DNA of 64,000 bases. It comes from Anaerovibrio sp. JC8 (GTDB lineage: Bacteria > Bacillota > Negativicutes > Selenomonadales > Selenomonadaceae). Shown piece by piece: positions 1-8,969 of the stretch; position 1 is the stretch's first letter, and each line of letters starts with the position of its first letter. The translations under genes and the position numbers were made by a program. The stretch lies in the NCBI RefSeq assembly GCF_002100115.1, contig NZ_ANBM01000010.1:1-64000 (forward strand). The letters are read 5' to 3'. The notes beneath the pieces were generated by a model that saw only the letters and a program-made list of their open reading frames with translations, was not told the DNA's origin and made no database searches.

Positions 1-39
1 TTGTACTGATGGCTTGAACATGGGTACCAGTACAAGCTT

Positions 40-963
40 TTATACTAAATTATTAACTACCAATGCATCAGCCAGGGCTGCAAACTCTTTTAGAGTGAAG
101 GTCTCACCACGGCGGCCGCTGTCGATACCGCTCTTGGCGAAGGCTGCCTCAATGGCTTCCTTGGTGAAGCCTGCCCCCTTCATGGCATTGGCAATGGTCT
201 TGCGGCGCTGGCCGAAGGCCGCCTTTACCACCTTGAAGAACATCTTCTCGTCCTTTACCTCCACCGCCGGCTTCTCCCGCACGTCGCAGACGATAACCAC
301 GGAATCCACCTCCGGAGCCGGAATAAAGGACCGCGGTGGTACATCAAAGGCAATATGTGGCTTGGTGTAATACTGCACTGCCACGGACAAAGCACCATAT
401 GTCTTGCTGCCCGGCTTGGCAATCATGCGCAGGGCCACTTCCTTCTGAACCATGGTAACCAAAATGCTGATAGGCAAATGCTTCTCCAAAAGCTCCATAA
501 GAATAGGAGTGGTAATGTAATATGGCAGGTTGGCTGCCACCTTAAATGGGCCCTCCCCCATTATTTCCGGAATGTTGACCTTCAAAATATCCCCCGGCAC
601 AATGCGGACATTATCATATCCCGCCAAGGTTTCTGCCAGTACCGCCGGCAGCTTCTTGTCCAGCTCTACTGCTGTAACATCCGCCCCGGACTCCGCCAGC
701 CCCTGGGTCAAGGTACCAATACCAGGACCGATTTCCAAAATCTTGTCCCCCGGCTTGGCACCGGCAGCATCCACAATGCCCCGGACAATATTGGCATCCA
801 CCAGAAAATTCTGGCCCAACCGCTTGCTGGCCCGAAGATTAAAGGCCTTCATAATATGGCGGGTAACGCTGGGAGTAGCAATGTTGGTTTTCAAGCCATT
901 GAGATTCAGCTTTTTTTCCTTGTGAATCTCGCTATTCATGTCTTTATCTAAATCCAAGCTCAT
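40..963 (-). CDS. rsmA: 16S rRNA adenine dimethyltransferase RsmA (KsgA)
   Basis: SAM-dependent enzyme that dimethylates the two adjacent adenines in the 3'-terminal hairpin of 16S rRNA during late 30S assembly. The sequence shows the SAM-binding motif LEIGPGIGTL near residue 77, the acidic VELD at about 99-102 and the family's NLPYY active-site motif at 145-149. At 307 aa it is slightly longer than usual, because about 35 residues precede the conserved start of the fold; the internal Met-38 is an alternative start. The start codon overlaps the stop of the upstream rnmV (TAATG), so the two are translationally coupled. RNase M5 next to RsmA is a common Firmicute arrangement for rRNA maturation. 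Confidence 0.96.
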   Translation of the reverse strand: MSLDLDKDMNSEIHKEKKLNLNGLKTNIATPSVTRHIMKAFNLRASKRLGQNFLVDANIVRGIVDAAGAKPGDKILEIGPGIGTLTQGLAESGADVTAVELDKKLPAVLAETLAGYDNVRIVPGDILKVNIPEIMGEGPFKVAANLPYYITTPILMELLEKHLPISILVTMVQKEVALRMIAKPGSKTYGALSVAVQYYTKPHIAFDVPPRSFIPAPEVDSVVIVCDVREKPAVEVKDEKMFFKVVKAAFGQRRKTIANAMKGAGFTKEAIEAAFAKSGIDSGRRGETFTLKEFAALADALVVNNLV

Positions 964-1502
964 TATTTATCTCCCTCCTCAGCCAGGGCAGCTTCAAATT
1001 CTTCCCTGGTGACGCCATAATGATTCAATCGTTTTAAAAAGGTCTTGGCATTGGCATAACCGATGCCCAGACGGGCACCCATTCTGGCCCGCCGTTCACT
1101 GGCACCGTCACCGCCGCTGATGCCGGCCTTTATAAGATCTGCCCCGTTAAACTCGTTGCTGGGCTCCCAGTTCAGGGTCCGGACCTTTTCCAGGGCCTTG
1201 CGTATGGCCTCCGGGGAGGCCTGCTCAATACCAATGTCATTGTTGGCGGTAGCATCCTCCACAGGCACAAAGGCGTGCTTGGCGTTAGGACAGCGGCGGG
1301 TAACGTAGGTACGGATCCGCTCCCCCGCACTGTCAGGGTCTGTCAGGATAATGATGCCCCGCTTTTTATATGCTTTTTCTATGGAGTCAAGGCAGGCAGG
1401 CTTCAGATTAAAGCCCTCAGTGATGATGCAGTCGGCCTCAACTGCTTTGTTGATGGCCACCACATCCATCTTGCCTTCGACTACTAATACTTCTTTTATC
1501 AT
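963..1502 (-). CDS. rnmV: Ribonuclease M5 (Toprim domain)
   Basis: RNase M5 matures 5S rRNA in Firmicutes. The 179-aa protein begins with a Toprim domain: the catalytic glutamate sits in VVEGKMD (E9) and the metal-binding pair in LTDPDSAG (D55, D57). The C-terminal half has the GISGGDGASERR-type segment of the family and a helical tail. It is the first gene of a two-gene unit with rsmA, overlapping by one base. The 237 bp upstream, before tmk, are filled by a long inverted repeat. Confidence 0.93.
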   Translation of the reverse strand: MIKEVLVVEGKMDVVAINKAVEADCIITEGFNLKPACLDSIEKAYKKRGIIILTDPDSAGERIRTYVTRRCPNAKHAFVPVEDATANNDIGIEQASPEAIRKALEKVRTLNWEPSNEFNGADLIKAGISGGDGASERRARMGARLGIGYANAKTFLKRLNHYGVTREEFEAALAEEGDK

Positions 1503-1540
1503 ATTTTCCCTTCGTTAAACTAACATATTGTATCTTGCGT

Positions 1541-1745
1541 TATAGGCAGTGGGCTGGTGGATTGAACATTTAGTCACGGTACGTTAAGAAACTTTTTATT
1601 GCTATTCCTTGATTATAGTGTAAAAAATCATCTGTCTGAGCGCCCCATTCAAATGGGAAGCGAGTTATGATTTTTTACGCTATATAACAGCAAGAAAAAG
1701 TTTTAGTGCCGTGACGGCGTGAAAGCCACAGTCCACTGCCTATAG
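1541..1745. repeat. About 205-bp long imperfect inverted repeat
   Basis: The outer ends TATAGGCAGTGG (1541-1552) and CCACTGCCTATA (1734-1745, one mismatch in the longer arm) are inverted. Several further matched blocks follow inwards: TCACGG/CCGTGA, AACTTTTT/AAAAAGTT, TTGCT/AGCAA and GTAAAAAATCAT/ATGATTTTTTAC. They end in a small central hairpin (CCATT/AATGG). The whole segment could fold into one long hairpin. The right end supplies the last two bases and stop of tmk. It may be a MITE-like insertion or a large bidirectional terminator. No target duplication is evident. Confidence 0.7.
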
Positions 1746-2414
1746 ATAACTCTTTACTGCATTATATACATCTGTGTGAATGGCCTCAATACTGCGTGGC
1801 TCCCCATTTTCACTGCACACGACCTTCTTCCAGCCGTATTTGTCTGCCACCCAGTTGTATGCCTCGTGGCAGCGGTGAAGATATGCGGAGTCCTTTTCGT
1901 GAATGTCCTTTTTGCGGTCGGCATTCTGGGCTGCCCGTTCACTTATGAGGCGGTCGCTTACTGCCGGATCCATGTCCAGATATACCACCACGTCCGGCAC
2001 TGGCAGCTTCAGCTTGCCAAATTCAAAGTCCCACAGCCAGGTGAGAAATTCCTCCCGCTCTGCAGGGTCCTGGAGCTTAACCGCCTGATGCACCATATTG
2101 GAAGTGGTGTAGCGGTCCGCCAGAATAATGGTTCCTTCCTCATAGGCCTGCTTCCAGTTCAAATGATAGGAGGCATAGCGGTCCACAGCGAAAAAGGTGG
2201 AAGCACCATAGGCATCCACATCATCGGCATGCTGACCAAACTCCCCGCCCAGATACATTTTCACCAAAGCAGAGGAATCGGACTTGTAATCCGGATATTC
2301 CACCTTCATTACCTTGTAGCCATCCTTTGCCAGATGCTCCATAAGGGCCCTGGTCTGGGTGGCCTTGCCGGAGCCGTCCCCGGCCTCTATTGTAATCAGT
2401 TTTCCCTTTGCCAT
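1740..2414 (-). CDS. tmk: Thymidylate kinase
   Basis: Phosphorylates dTMP to dTDP with ATP in the cytoplasm. A P-loop GDGSGKAT lies near residue 12, and the substrate/base-binding segment ADRYTTSN near 98 matches the DR(Y/F) motif of the family. The LID-type arginine-rich stretch lies around ISERAAQNADRKKD. At 224 aa it is close to the usual length. The start overlaps the decarboxylase stop (TAATG), giving the decarboxylase-tmk pair known from Bacillus (yaaO-tmk). The stop codon lies inside the end of the adjacent long inverted repeat, so the last codons may have been altered by that element. Confidence 0.93.
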   Translation of the reverse strand: MAKGKLITIEAGDGSGKATQTRALMEHLAKDGYKVMKVEYPDYKSDSSALVKMYLGGEFGQHADDVDAYGASTFFAVDRYASYHLNWKQAYEEGTIILADRYTTSNMVHQAVKLQDPAEREEFLTWLWDFEFGKLKLPVPDVVVYLDMDPAVSDRLISERAAQNADRKKDIHEKDSAYLHRCHEAYNWVADKYGWKKVVCSENGEPRSIEAIHTDVYNAVKSYL

Positions 2415-3913
2415 TATTCCTTCACCACTTCTATGTATTTCAGGGTGCTGTCTGAGGGTCCTACCACCCGCATGCCAGCAGCCCGCTGTTTCTGTATTGC
2501 TTCAATCAGCTCCGCCCGAATGACCTCTCCCGGGCACAACACCGGCACCCCCGGAGGATAAAAGGCCACTGTCTCCGCCGCCACACAACCCACTGCATCA
2601 CATAACCTTATTTTTTCCCGTGACGCATAAAAGGCCTCTCTTGGACTCACCGCCACCTCATTGGTGGTAAATAAATCCCTTGGCACGACAGCGCTTTCCA
2701 TAGCTTCCCCGCCATGGTCCTCAGCCAGCAGCTTCAGTACCTCCAGCAAACGCCGGGCAGTTTCCTCCGTATCAGCCATGGAAATAATAAACAATAAATT
2801 ATTGTTATCCGACAGCTCACACTGAACCTTGTATTGGTGGCGAAGAATAAGCTCCGCCTCGGGACCGGGCAGACCGATTCCCGTCAAATTCACCGTGATA
2901 CGGGTCCTGTCCAGCCACTTTGTGGTGGTATTATCAAGAATTTCTTCCCCCACACAGTAAAGTCCTTCTATTTTATTAATTTCCCGCCGCAACCACTCTG
3001 ACAGCTGCACCGCCCGTTCCAGACGGTTCCTGCCCTCAGTGGCCATCTGCAGCCGGGCAATATCCAGTGAAGCCAGCAACAGCTGGTTGGGACTGGTTGA
3101 CTGCAGCAAAGCAGCCGCTTCACGTATACGAGCCCCGGATACCCTATCACTGCCAATATGCAGCATGGAGGTCTGGGTCATGCTCCCCAGCACCTTGTGG
3201 GTACTCTGGGCCACCACATCTGCCCCCAAATCCAGGGCCTGCCGCGGCATTACCTCCAAAGATTCAGCAAATTTCAAATGGGCCCCGTGGGCCTCGTCCA
3301 CCAAAAGCAGCATATTATGGTCATGGAGAATGGTGGCAATGGCCTCCAAATCCCCGGCCATTCCATAATATGTAGGGTATACTGCAATCAATGCCCTGGC
3401 CTCGGGATGGGCCTGCACTGCTGCTGCCACAGTATCAGCTGTCAACACTCCGGCGATACCCAAAGCTTCAATTATTTCCGGCTCAATATATATAGGCACT
3501 GCCCCCGCCAGGATGATGCCCCCGATAATGGAGCGGTGGGCATTGCGGGGTACCAGCACCCTGTCCCCGGGACTCAATGTGCCCATTATCATGGCGTGAA
3601 TGGCCCCAGTGGTACCATTTATCATAAAGAGGGTATCCTTGGCTCCCCACAGCCGGGCCGCCAGAGCTTCCGCCTCTTTAATGCACCCCGACGGGTCGTG
3701 CAGGTCATCCAGCTCCTCCATGAGAGAAACCTCCTGCCGCAGGCCCTCCTCAGTAATTAGCCGCTTCAGGCGGTCATGGGCACCCAGGCCCTGCTTGTGC
3801 CCCGGGGTATGAAAAGCAAGGGCGCCGTCCCTGGCATATTTGTCCATTGCTTCAGAAATCGGCGCCTCATTTTGATTAATTTGCAAATTATTACTGTTGG
3901 TATCCTTATACAT
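2414..3913 (-). CDS. Orn/Lys/Arg decarboxylase family protein (YaaO/SpeA type)
   Basis: PLP-dependent fold-type I amino-acid decarboxylase; the family feeds polyamine synthesis from arginine, lysine or ornithine. The N-terminal HTPGHKQG (about 35-42), the DEAHGAH cofactor motif (206-212) and the PLP-binding lysine in STHKVLGS (K240) are all present. The C-terminal domain ends with the PPGVPVLCPGE-type segment. The length (499 aa) matches the short YaaO-like group. It lies directly upstream of tmk, as in Bacillus. The exact substrate cannot be read from the sequence. Confidence 0.9.
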   Translation of the reverse strand: MYKDTNSNNLQINQNEAPISEAMDKYARDGALAFHTPGHKQGLGAHDRLKRLITEEGLRQEVSLMEELDDLHDPSGCIKEAEALAARLWGAKDTLFMINGTTGAIHAMIMGTLSPGDRVLVPRNAHRSIIGGIILAGAVPIYIEPEIIEALGIAGVLTADTVAAAVQAHPEARALIAVYPTYYGMAGDLEAIATILHDHNMLLLVDEAHGAHLKFAESLEVMPRQALDLGADVVAQSTHKVLGSMTQTSMLHIGSDRVSGARIREAAALLQSTSPNQLLLASLDIARLQMATEGRNRLERAVQLSEWLRREINKIEGLYCVGEEILDNTTTKWLDRTRITVNLTGIGLPGPEAELILRHQYKVQCELSDNNNLLFIISMADTEETARRLLEVLKLLAEDHGGEAMESAVVPRDLFTTNEVAVSPREAFYASREKIRLCDAVGCVAAETVAFYPPGVPVLCPGEVIRAELIEAIQKQRAAGMRVVGPSDSTLKYIEVVKE

Positions 3914-3933
3914 ACATCATAAGTCCTGCATTT

Positions 3934-5124
3934 TTATCTTGGCTGAGGATATGGCATCTTTATATTCACCCTGGTGCCCTTCCCCGGCTCAGAGCTGATG
4001 GAAATATTGGCACCTATAATACGTGCCCGCTCCTCCATGCCAATAACGCCAAAATGGCCATCTCCCGATGGATTGCGGCGTTCCTCCGCCAGTTCATCCA
4101 CATCAAAGCCCTTGCCCTGGTCGGAAACCATAATAGCCAAATGGTCTGCGGTAAACAGCATACGCACAACAGCACTGTCCGTTCCCGCATGACGGTGGAC
4201 ATTGTTCAGGGCCTCCTGCACCATACGGAAAATGGTAACCTCCACATGGTTATCAAATTTATATTCCTTGCCATCAATCTGCAAATCTGCGTTGAGAACC
4301 TCCCGCTCAGCCAATTTTTTGGTAAGCTGGCGCAAAGCCGGAATAAGCCCAAGATCATCCAGGGTCATTGGGCGCATATCAAAGATAATCTGACGTACAT
4401 CCGCCAGACATGTACGAATCTGCCGACGCAGCTCCTGCAAATTGGCCTTGGCTTCATTTGGTCGGGTATCCACAAGGCGCTCCACCACGGAAGCCTGATA
4501 AATCAGGTTTACCATTTCCTGGGCTGGACCATCATGTATTTCACGGGAAACTCTAAGACGCTCATTTTCCTGTGCCTTGATAATCTGCATTCCCAGAAAT
4601 TTGTTCTTGGACACTATCTCCATCTGGGTTACCACATCACTGAGCTGTGAGGTAAGGTAGCCAATTACAGAACCCAGCTTGGTAGCCAGGGTCTCTGCCA
4701 TGTGCAGTGTCTTCTCCATGCTGTAAAGCCGCAGCTCCAGACGGTCACGCTGACGACGGGTCTGATACTCCTTCTCCTTGGCAATGGCCAGCTTTACCTG
4801 TACGGTCTTTACGGCCTCATAGCTTGCCCGGATACGGTCCTCGGAATAATTGGAAAAGTTGCCGCTGACCTGTACCAGCTTCTGCTTTTCCTTTTGTTCC
4901 AGCCGAACCAGATCGTCCACTTCGTCCTGCAGCTTGCGGGTCTGCTCCTTCAGCTCCTTGAGCATAGTCCTGGTGGACTCCACATCCTCCTTGGTATTTT
5001 CGTATATCTGGAAAATCTGGCCTTTACTGCCTTCCATGGATTCTATACTCTGCTTAAAAGCATCACGAAGCAGGCGTTCACCCTGACCATCATCCATATC
5101 CATATTAGATAAATCGATGTTCAC
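3934..5124 (-). CDS. DegS-like cytoplasmic sensor histidine kinase
   Basis: A 396-aa soluble kinase of the HisKA_3 family. The N-terminal 180 residues are a long, charged coiled coil with no membrane segment, as in Bacillus DegS. The phosphoacceptor is H197 in SREIHDGPAQE. The ATPase part has an N-box (EALNNVHRHA), DQGKGFD and the HFGVIGMEER segment. A DegU-like response regulator would be the expected partner, but none is adjacent. The gene stands alone downstream of a short intergenic region, ahead of the decarboxylase-tmk pair. The signal sensed is unknown. Confidence 0.9.
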   Translation of the reverse strand: MNIDLSNMDMDDGQGERLLRDAFKQSIESMEGSKGQIFQIYENTKEDVESTRTMLKELKEQTRKLQDEVDDLVRLEQKEKQKLVQVSGNFSNYSEDRIRASYEAVKTVQVKLAIAKEKEYQTRRQRDRLELRLYSMEKTLHMAETLATKLGSVIGYLTSQLSDVVTQMEIVSKNKFLGMQIIKAQENERLRVSREIHDGPAQEMVNLIYQASVVERLVDTRPNEAKANLQELRRQIRTCLADVRQIIFDMRPMTLDDLGLIPALRQLTKKLAEREVLNADLQIDGKEYKFDNHVEVTIFRMVQEALNNVHRHAGTDSAVVRMLFTADHLAIMVSDQGKGFDVDELAEERRNPSGDGHFGVIGMEERARIIGANISISSEPGKGTRVNIKMPYPQPR

Positions 5125-5300
5125 GTTAAAAAACCTCCCACCTGTCCTTAGTGTAATTTTAACGTAAACCCCCTATCAATGCAAAGTATTTTTCGTGGTG
5201 CCCTGCATATTCTTTCCTTTATGACTTGCATTTAATGAAGAATACTATTAAAATCTTATATGGTTATGTCTATTTTTATCACAAGGAGAGTTCGTATTAT

Positions 5301-5777
5301 ATGGGTATATTTGACAGATTTTTACCAAAGAAAAAGCCGGTTGAAATAAAGAATAATATTCCACAGGAAAAAGAAAGCATCAGAAGATCCTTCGGCGTTT
5401 ATTGCAACAAGAACCACAGCACCAAGGGCGACAAGCTGTGTCCAAAGTGTACCGCACTTTTGGCCACTGTTATGACAAAAATGAACCGTTGTCCTTACGG
5501 CATCACCAAGCCAATCTGTGACCGTTGCGAAATTCAGTGCTTCGGCGACAAGAACAACAAGATGTTCAACGAAATTATGAGTGCTTCCAGCACTGGCATG
5601 ATGTTCAAGCATCCTATCATGTCCTTCAAGCACAAGATGGCCAGCATGAGCGTTGACTATTCCAAGAGCAAGCAGGAAAAGAACGAGCAGGAAAAGGCCA
5701 AGGCGAAGGCAAAGAACGCTGCTGAAAAGGCCAAGGCCCGTGAGGAAGCAAAGAAGAAAAAGCAGGAAGAAAAGTAA
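5301..5777 (+). CDS. Cys-rich protein of the nitrous-oxide-stimulated-promoter family
   Basis: Small protein with a cysteine-rich core: YCNKNHS, LCPKC, NRCPYG, KPICDRCEIQCFG, then a HPIMSFKHK segment. This order of Cys motifs matches the family annotated as nitrous oxide-stimulated promoter protein, whose role is unclear. The last 50 residues are a Lys/Glu/Ala-rich helix, probably a coiled coil. The start at 5301 is chosen because AAGGAG lies at 5283-5288; an in-frame upstream ATG at 5226 lacks a ribosome site. A shared terminator separates it from the convergent rubrerythrin gene. Confidence 0.8.
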   Translation: MGIFDRFLPKKKPVEIKNNIPQEKESIRRSFGVYCNKNHSTKGDKLCPKCTALLATVMTKMNRCPYGITKPICDRCEIQCFGDKNNKMFNEIMSASSTGMMFKHPIMSFKHKMASMSVDYSKSKQEKNEQEKAKAKAKNAAEKAKAREEAKKKKQEEK

Positions 5778-5802
5778 TTTCTTCCATAAAGACATTAAAA
5801 AA

Positions 5803-5838
5803 AATACTCCTGACCAGATGGTCGGGAGTATTTTTATT
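5803..5838. terminator. Bidirectional terminator
   Basis: The stem AATACTCC...GACC pairs with GGTC...GGGAGTATT, and A/T runs flank both sides. It ends both the Cys-rich gene (+) and the rubrerythrin gene (-). Confidence 0.85.
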
Positions 5839-5849
5839 TCCGAAACTAA

Positions 5850-6392
5850 TTATTTGTAGTTGGTAGGCAGAACCTGGAAATGAGCCTTTGGATGAGCACA
5901 AACAGGGCACTCCTCAGGAGCAGCCTCGCCAGTGCATACATAGCCGCAGTTGGAGCACTGCCAGATAACCTTTTCGTTCTTCTTGAATACCTTATCCTGC
6001 TCTACGTTCAGCAGCAGAATCTTGTAGCGCTCCTCATGCTCCTTCTCAATGGCTGCTACTGCCTCAAAGAGAGCTGCAATCTTGTCGAAACCTTCTTCAC
6101 GGGCAACCTTGGCGAACTCTGGATACATGGAAGTCCACTCCTCATTTTCACCAGCTGCAGCTGCCTTGAGGTTCTCAGCTGTGGAGCCAATCTTGCCACC
6201 GTTTACCAGCTTGAACCAGATCTTGGCATGCTCCTTCTCGTTCTTGGATGTCTCGGTGAAGATATTCTGAATCTGCACAAATCCATCTTTCTTAGCCTGG
6301 GATGCAAAGTACTGATACTTGGTATGAGCCTGGGACTCACCGGCAAATGCCGCCCACAAATTCTGCTCAGTCTTACTACCTTTTAATTCCAT
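5850..6392 (-). CDS. rbr: Rubrerythrin
   Basis: Di-iron peroxidase that reduces hydrogen peroxide in anaerobes. The N-terminal ferritin-like four-helix domain carries the iron ligands in [25 protein letters not shown] and [10 protein letters not shown]. The C-terminal rubredoxin-like domain has CSNCGY and CPVCAHP. The length (180 aa) is normal. A strong promoter with a PerR-like palindrome at the expected transcription start lies just upstream, which suggests peroxide induction. Confidence 0.97.
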   Translation of the reverse strand: MELKGSKTEQNLWAAFAGESQAHTKYQYFASQAKKDGFVQIQNIFTETSKNEKEHAKIWFKLVNGGKIGSTAENLKAAAAGENEEWTSMYPEFAKVAREEGFDKIAALFEAVAAIEKEHEERYKILLLNVEQDKVFKKNEKVIWQCSNCGYVCTGEAAPEECPVCAHPKAHFQVLPTNYK

Positions 6393-6444
6393 GAAAAAAC
6401 CTCCTTATAATATATATACACACAACGGATACCCATTTTTTCGC

Positions 6445-6499
6445 AACGGATAATAATTATCCGTTAGATTTAGTATACCACTTTTTAAGGAGTTGTCAA
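6445..6499 (-). promoter_or_regulatory. Rubrerythrin promoter with PerR/Fur-like operator
   Basis: On the minus strand, TTGACA (6499-6494) and TATACT (6477-6472) are 16 bp apart. A perfect 10-1-10 inverted repeat at 6445-6465 is centred on ATAATAATTAT, which matches the core of the PerR box ATAATNATTAT. It sits at the predicted transcription start, where a bound repressor would block initiation. A second half-site, AACGGATA, lies at 6424-6431. Confidence 0.75.
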
Positions 6500-6502
6500 C
6501 AC

Positions 6503-7003
6503 TTACATATTTTTTACCGGAACAGGGCCACGACTCAAAGCAATGGCGCCAGTTCTGGCTATCTCGATAATCTCGAATTCCTCCAGCATTTCGCAGATGG
6601 CATTAATTTTACTCTGGGAGCCGGTGAGCTCAATAACCACATTCTCAGGACTGACATCCACGATTTTTCCCCGGAAAATATCCACAATATTGCGGATATC
6701 TGCCAGGGAGCTCTTGGTGGCCCGAACCTTCAACAGGATCAGCTCCCGCACAATGGAATCCACCAAGCCCAGATTAACAATCTTTATAACATCAATGAGC
6801 TTGCTCAGCTGGTTTACCACCTGCTCCAGCTCCCGGTCATCCTCCACGGACACCTCAATATTAATACGGGTAACATCCTCATCCTCGGTATAACCGGCGG
6901 AAATACTTTCAATATTAAATGCACGACGGCTGATAAGACCCGATACATGGGTCAATACGCCAGGCTTGTTGTCTACCAATACGGCCAATATATACTTTTT
7001 CAT
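6503..7003 (-). CDS. ilvH: Acetolactate synthase small (regulatory) subunit
   Basis: Regulatory ACT-domain subunit that confers valine feedback on acetolactate synthase. The N-terminal ACT domain begins ILAVLVDNKPGVLTHVSGL, and the C-terminal domain (LILLKVRA... through EMLEEFEIIEIARTGAIAL) is complete. It has 166 aa, normal for the family. It overlaps ilvB by four bases (ATGA), so the two subunits are made together. Confidence 0.96.
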   Translation of the reverse strand: MKKYILAVLVDNKPGVLTHVSGLISRRAFNIESISAGYTEDEDVTRINIEVSVEDDRELEQVVNQLSKLIDVIKIVNLGLVDSIVRELILLKVRATKSSLADIRNIVDIFRGKIVDVSPENVVIELTGSQSKINAICEMLEEFEIIEIARTGAIALSRGPVPVKNM

Positions 7004-8691
7004 GCTTCGGCACCTCCCAAAACCATGTTGTCCAGCTGCGCTCCGGGAGCTACCATTGGCAATACGTCCTCGTTGGCCGGCAGCATAACATCAATGAGCA
7101 TTGGCCCATCCACTGCCAGAGCCTTTTCCAAGGACTGTCGCAGCTCCGCCGGCTTTTCAATACGGCAGGCCTGCATACCCATTGATTCAGCCAATTTTAC
7201 ATAATCTGTCTTGCCCCCCAGCAGGGTCTGGGAATAACGCTTGCCGTAGAACATGCGCTGCCACTGGGTAACCATGCCCAACACCCGGTTGTGGAGCAGA
7301 ACCACCTTTACATCAATATCATTGTCAGCTGCAGTGGACATCTCCTGACAGTTCATCATGACAGAGCCATCACCTGTAAAGAGTACCACCTTTTTGCCAG
7401 GACATCCCAGCTTGGCCCCAAGGGCTGCCGGAAGGCCATAGCCCATGGTTCCCAATCCTCCAGAGGTAATGAACTGGCGTGGATTGCGGCTGTTGAAGAA
7501 CTGGGCCGCCCACATCTGATGCTGGCCCACATCCGTAACCACAATGGTATTTTCATCCACCAGCTCACTGACCGTATCAATAAGCTGCTGTGGCATAATA
7601 AACTGGTCATTGGTTTCGTAGCTGAATGGACACTCCCTGTCCATATCCACCACCTGCTGGTGCCACTTGCCAAAGCGGTTCAGATAATCCTCATTGGATT
7701 CACGGAGCTGCTCCCTGAAAATTGGCAGAGACCAGCGAAGATCACCAAGTACTGGATAATGGGAGAAAACATTCTTGTTGATTTCCGCCTTATCCACCTC
7801 AAAATGAACAATTTTCGCCTTAGGAGCAAAGGCATCCAGCTTGCCGGTTACCCGGTCATCAAAGCGGACGCCGATACCGATAAGCAAATCACTTTTCTGG
7901 ACTGCCATATTGGCCGCGTAGGAGCCGTGCATGCCCACCATGCCCACAAAGCCATCCTGCTTGGCCGGAATGCAGCCAAGGCCCATAAGGGAGCTGACCA
8001 CCGGAATGCCGGTATGGTCCACAATATCCCGCATAACCTCTGTCTGGTCAGACAGGGTAACACCGCCGCCAATGAAAAATACAGGACGCTTGGCCTCCTT
8101 CAAGGCCTCCACCACATCGGAAATCTGGCTGTCGTCCCCTGTAAAATCCCCCTTGTAGCCACGGAGCTTCACCTTCTGGGGATAATCATAATCTACCATG
8201 GTGGTAAATACATCCTTGGCAATATCAATAACCACCGGTCCAGGACGGCCGGTGCGGGCAATAAAGAAAGCTTCCTTAATGATTCTTGGCAGCTCCGAGG
8301 CCTTCTTTACCAGATAATTATGCTTGGTTATAGGGGTAGTGATGCCCACAATATCCGCTTCCTGAAAGGAGTCCTTGCCTATAAGGGGATTGGTAACCTG
8401 TCCCGTAAAGCACACCAATGGTACGGAATCCATATTGGCTGTGGCAATGCCGGTAATAAGATTGGTGGCACCAGGGCCAGAGGTGGCAAATACCACACCC
8501 ACCTTGCCGGTGGCCCGGGCATAGCCATCTGCAGCGTGAACGGCCCCCTGCTCATGGCGGGTCAAAATATGGGGGAACCTGGCCTGATATACGGCGTCAT
8601 ACAAATCCAACACTGCACCGCCCGGATAACCAAAGACCAAATCTACATTTTCTCTTTTCAGGCTTTCCAATATAGCCTGCGCACCATTCAT
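7000..8691 (-). CDS. ilvB: Acetolactate synthase large subunit
   Basis: ThDP/FAD enzyme that condenses pyruvate to acetolactate, or pyruvate plus 2-ketobutyrate, in branched-chain amino-acid synthesis. The N-terminal pyrimidine-binding domain has the catalytic Glu in the RHEQGAVHAADGYARATG segment. A GDGSVMMNCQEM stretch marks the ThDP/Mg-binding site. I place the start at 8691 (MNGAQAILE...) because GGGGGAG lies about 10 bases upstream; the longer frame to 8766 adds 25 unlikely residues. A promoter with a palindrome over the -35 box lies about 115 bp upstream. Confidence 0.96.
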   Translation of the reverse strand: MNGAQAILESLKRENVDLVFGYPGGAVLDLYDAVYQARFPHILTRHEQGAVHAADGYARATGKVGVVFATSGPGATNLITGIATANMDSVPLVCFTGQVTNPLIGKDSFQEADIVGITTPITKHNYLVKKASELPRIIKEAFFIARTGRPGPVVIDIAKDVFTTMVDYDYPQKVKLRGYKGDFTGDDSQISDVVEALKEAKRPVFFIGGGVTLSDQTEVMRDIVDHTGIPVVSSLMGLGCIPAKQDGFVGMVGMHGSYAANMAVQKSDLLIGIGVRFDDRVTGKLDAFAPKAKIVHFEVDKAEINKNVFSHYPVLGDLRWSLPIFREQLRESNEDYLNRFGKWHQQVVDMDRECPFSYETNDQFIMPQQLIDTVSELVDENTIVVTDVGQHQMWAAQFFNSRNPRQFITSGGLGTMGYGLPAALGAKLGCPGKKVVLFTGDGSVMMNCQEMSTAADNDIDVKVVLLHNRVLGMVTQWQRMFYGKRYSQTLLGGKTDYVKLAESMGMQACRIEKPAELRQSLEKALAVDGPMLIDVMLPANEDVLPMVAPGAQLDNMVLGGAEA

Positions 8692-8807
8692 CTGCAAGAA
8701 AGACTCCCCCTTATATGTGAATTGGGCTGTAAAGTTGCAATTTAAAAACTGTAAATCACAATTCATGAGCCACGGACATATATAATAACATTGTCCACTG
8801 AGTACAT

Positions 8808-8850
8808 ATTATACAATAACATCTGTACACTTATCAACAATTTGTTGATA
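8808..8850 (-). promoter_or_regulatory. ilvBH promoter with 19-bp palindrome
   Basis: On the minus strand, TTGATA (8837-8832) and TATAAT (8813-8808) are separated by 18 bp. The perfect 9-1-9 palindrome TATCAACAATTTGTTGATA (8832-8850) covers the -35 box and is a likely repressor operator. The leader to the start codon is about 110 nt. I did not recognise a T-box or a leader peptide in it. Confidence 0.55.
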
Positions 8851-8905
8851 AATTGTGTATACTTTTTAAGAATTATTAACATTGTTATTGGCTATGAACA
8901 CACAA

Positions 8906-8947
8906 AAAGAGGCATTTTACCACCTTACAGGCGTTAAAATGCCTCTT
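8906..8947 (-). terminator. Terminator of the chemoreceptor gene
   Basis: The inverted repeat AAGAGGCATTTTA / TAAAATGCCTCTT is followed on the minus strand by a T-rich tract (CTTTTTGTGTG). Confidence 0.85.
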
Positions 8948-8969
8948 GTATATAAATATTCCCTTCAGA

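Noticed and set aside
7291-8745. Long plus-strand reading frame (484 codons) over ilvB
   Set aside because: It lies antisense to a complete ilvB with clear motifs and ribosome site, and its protein has no recognisable domain.
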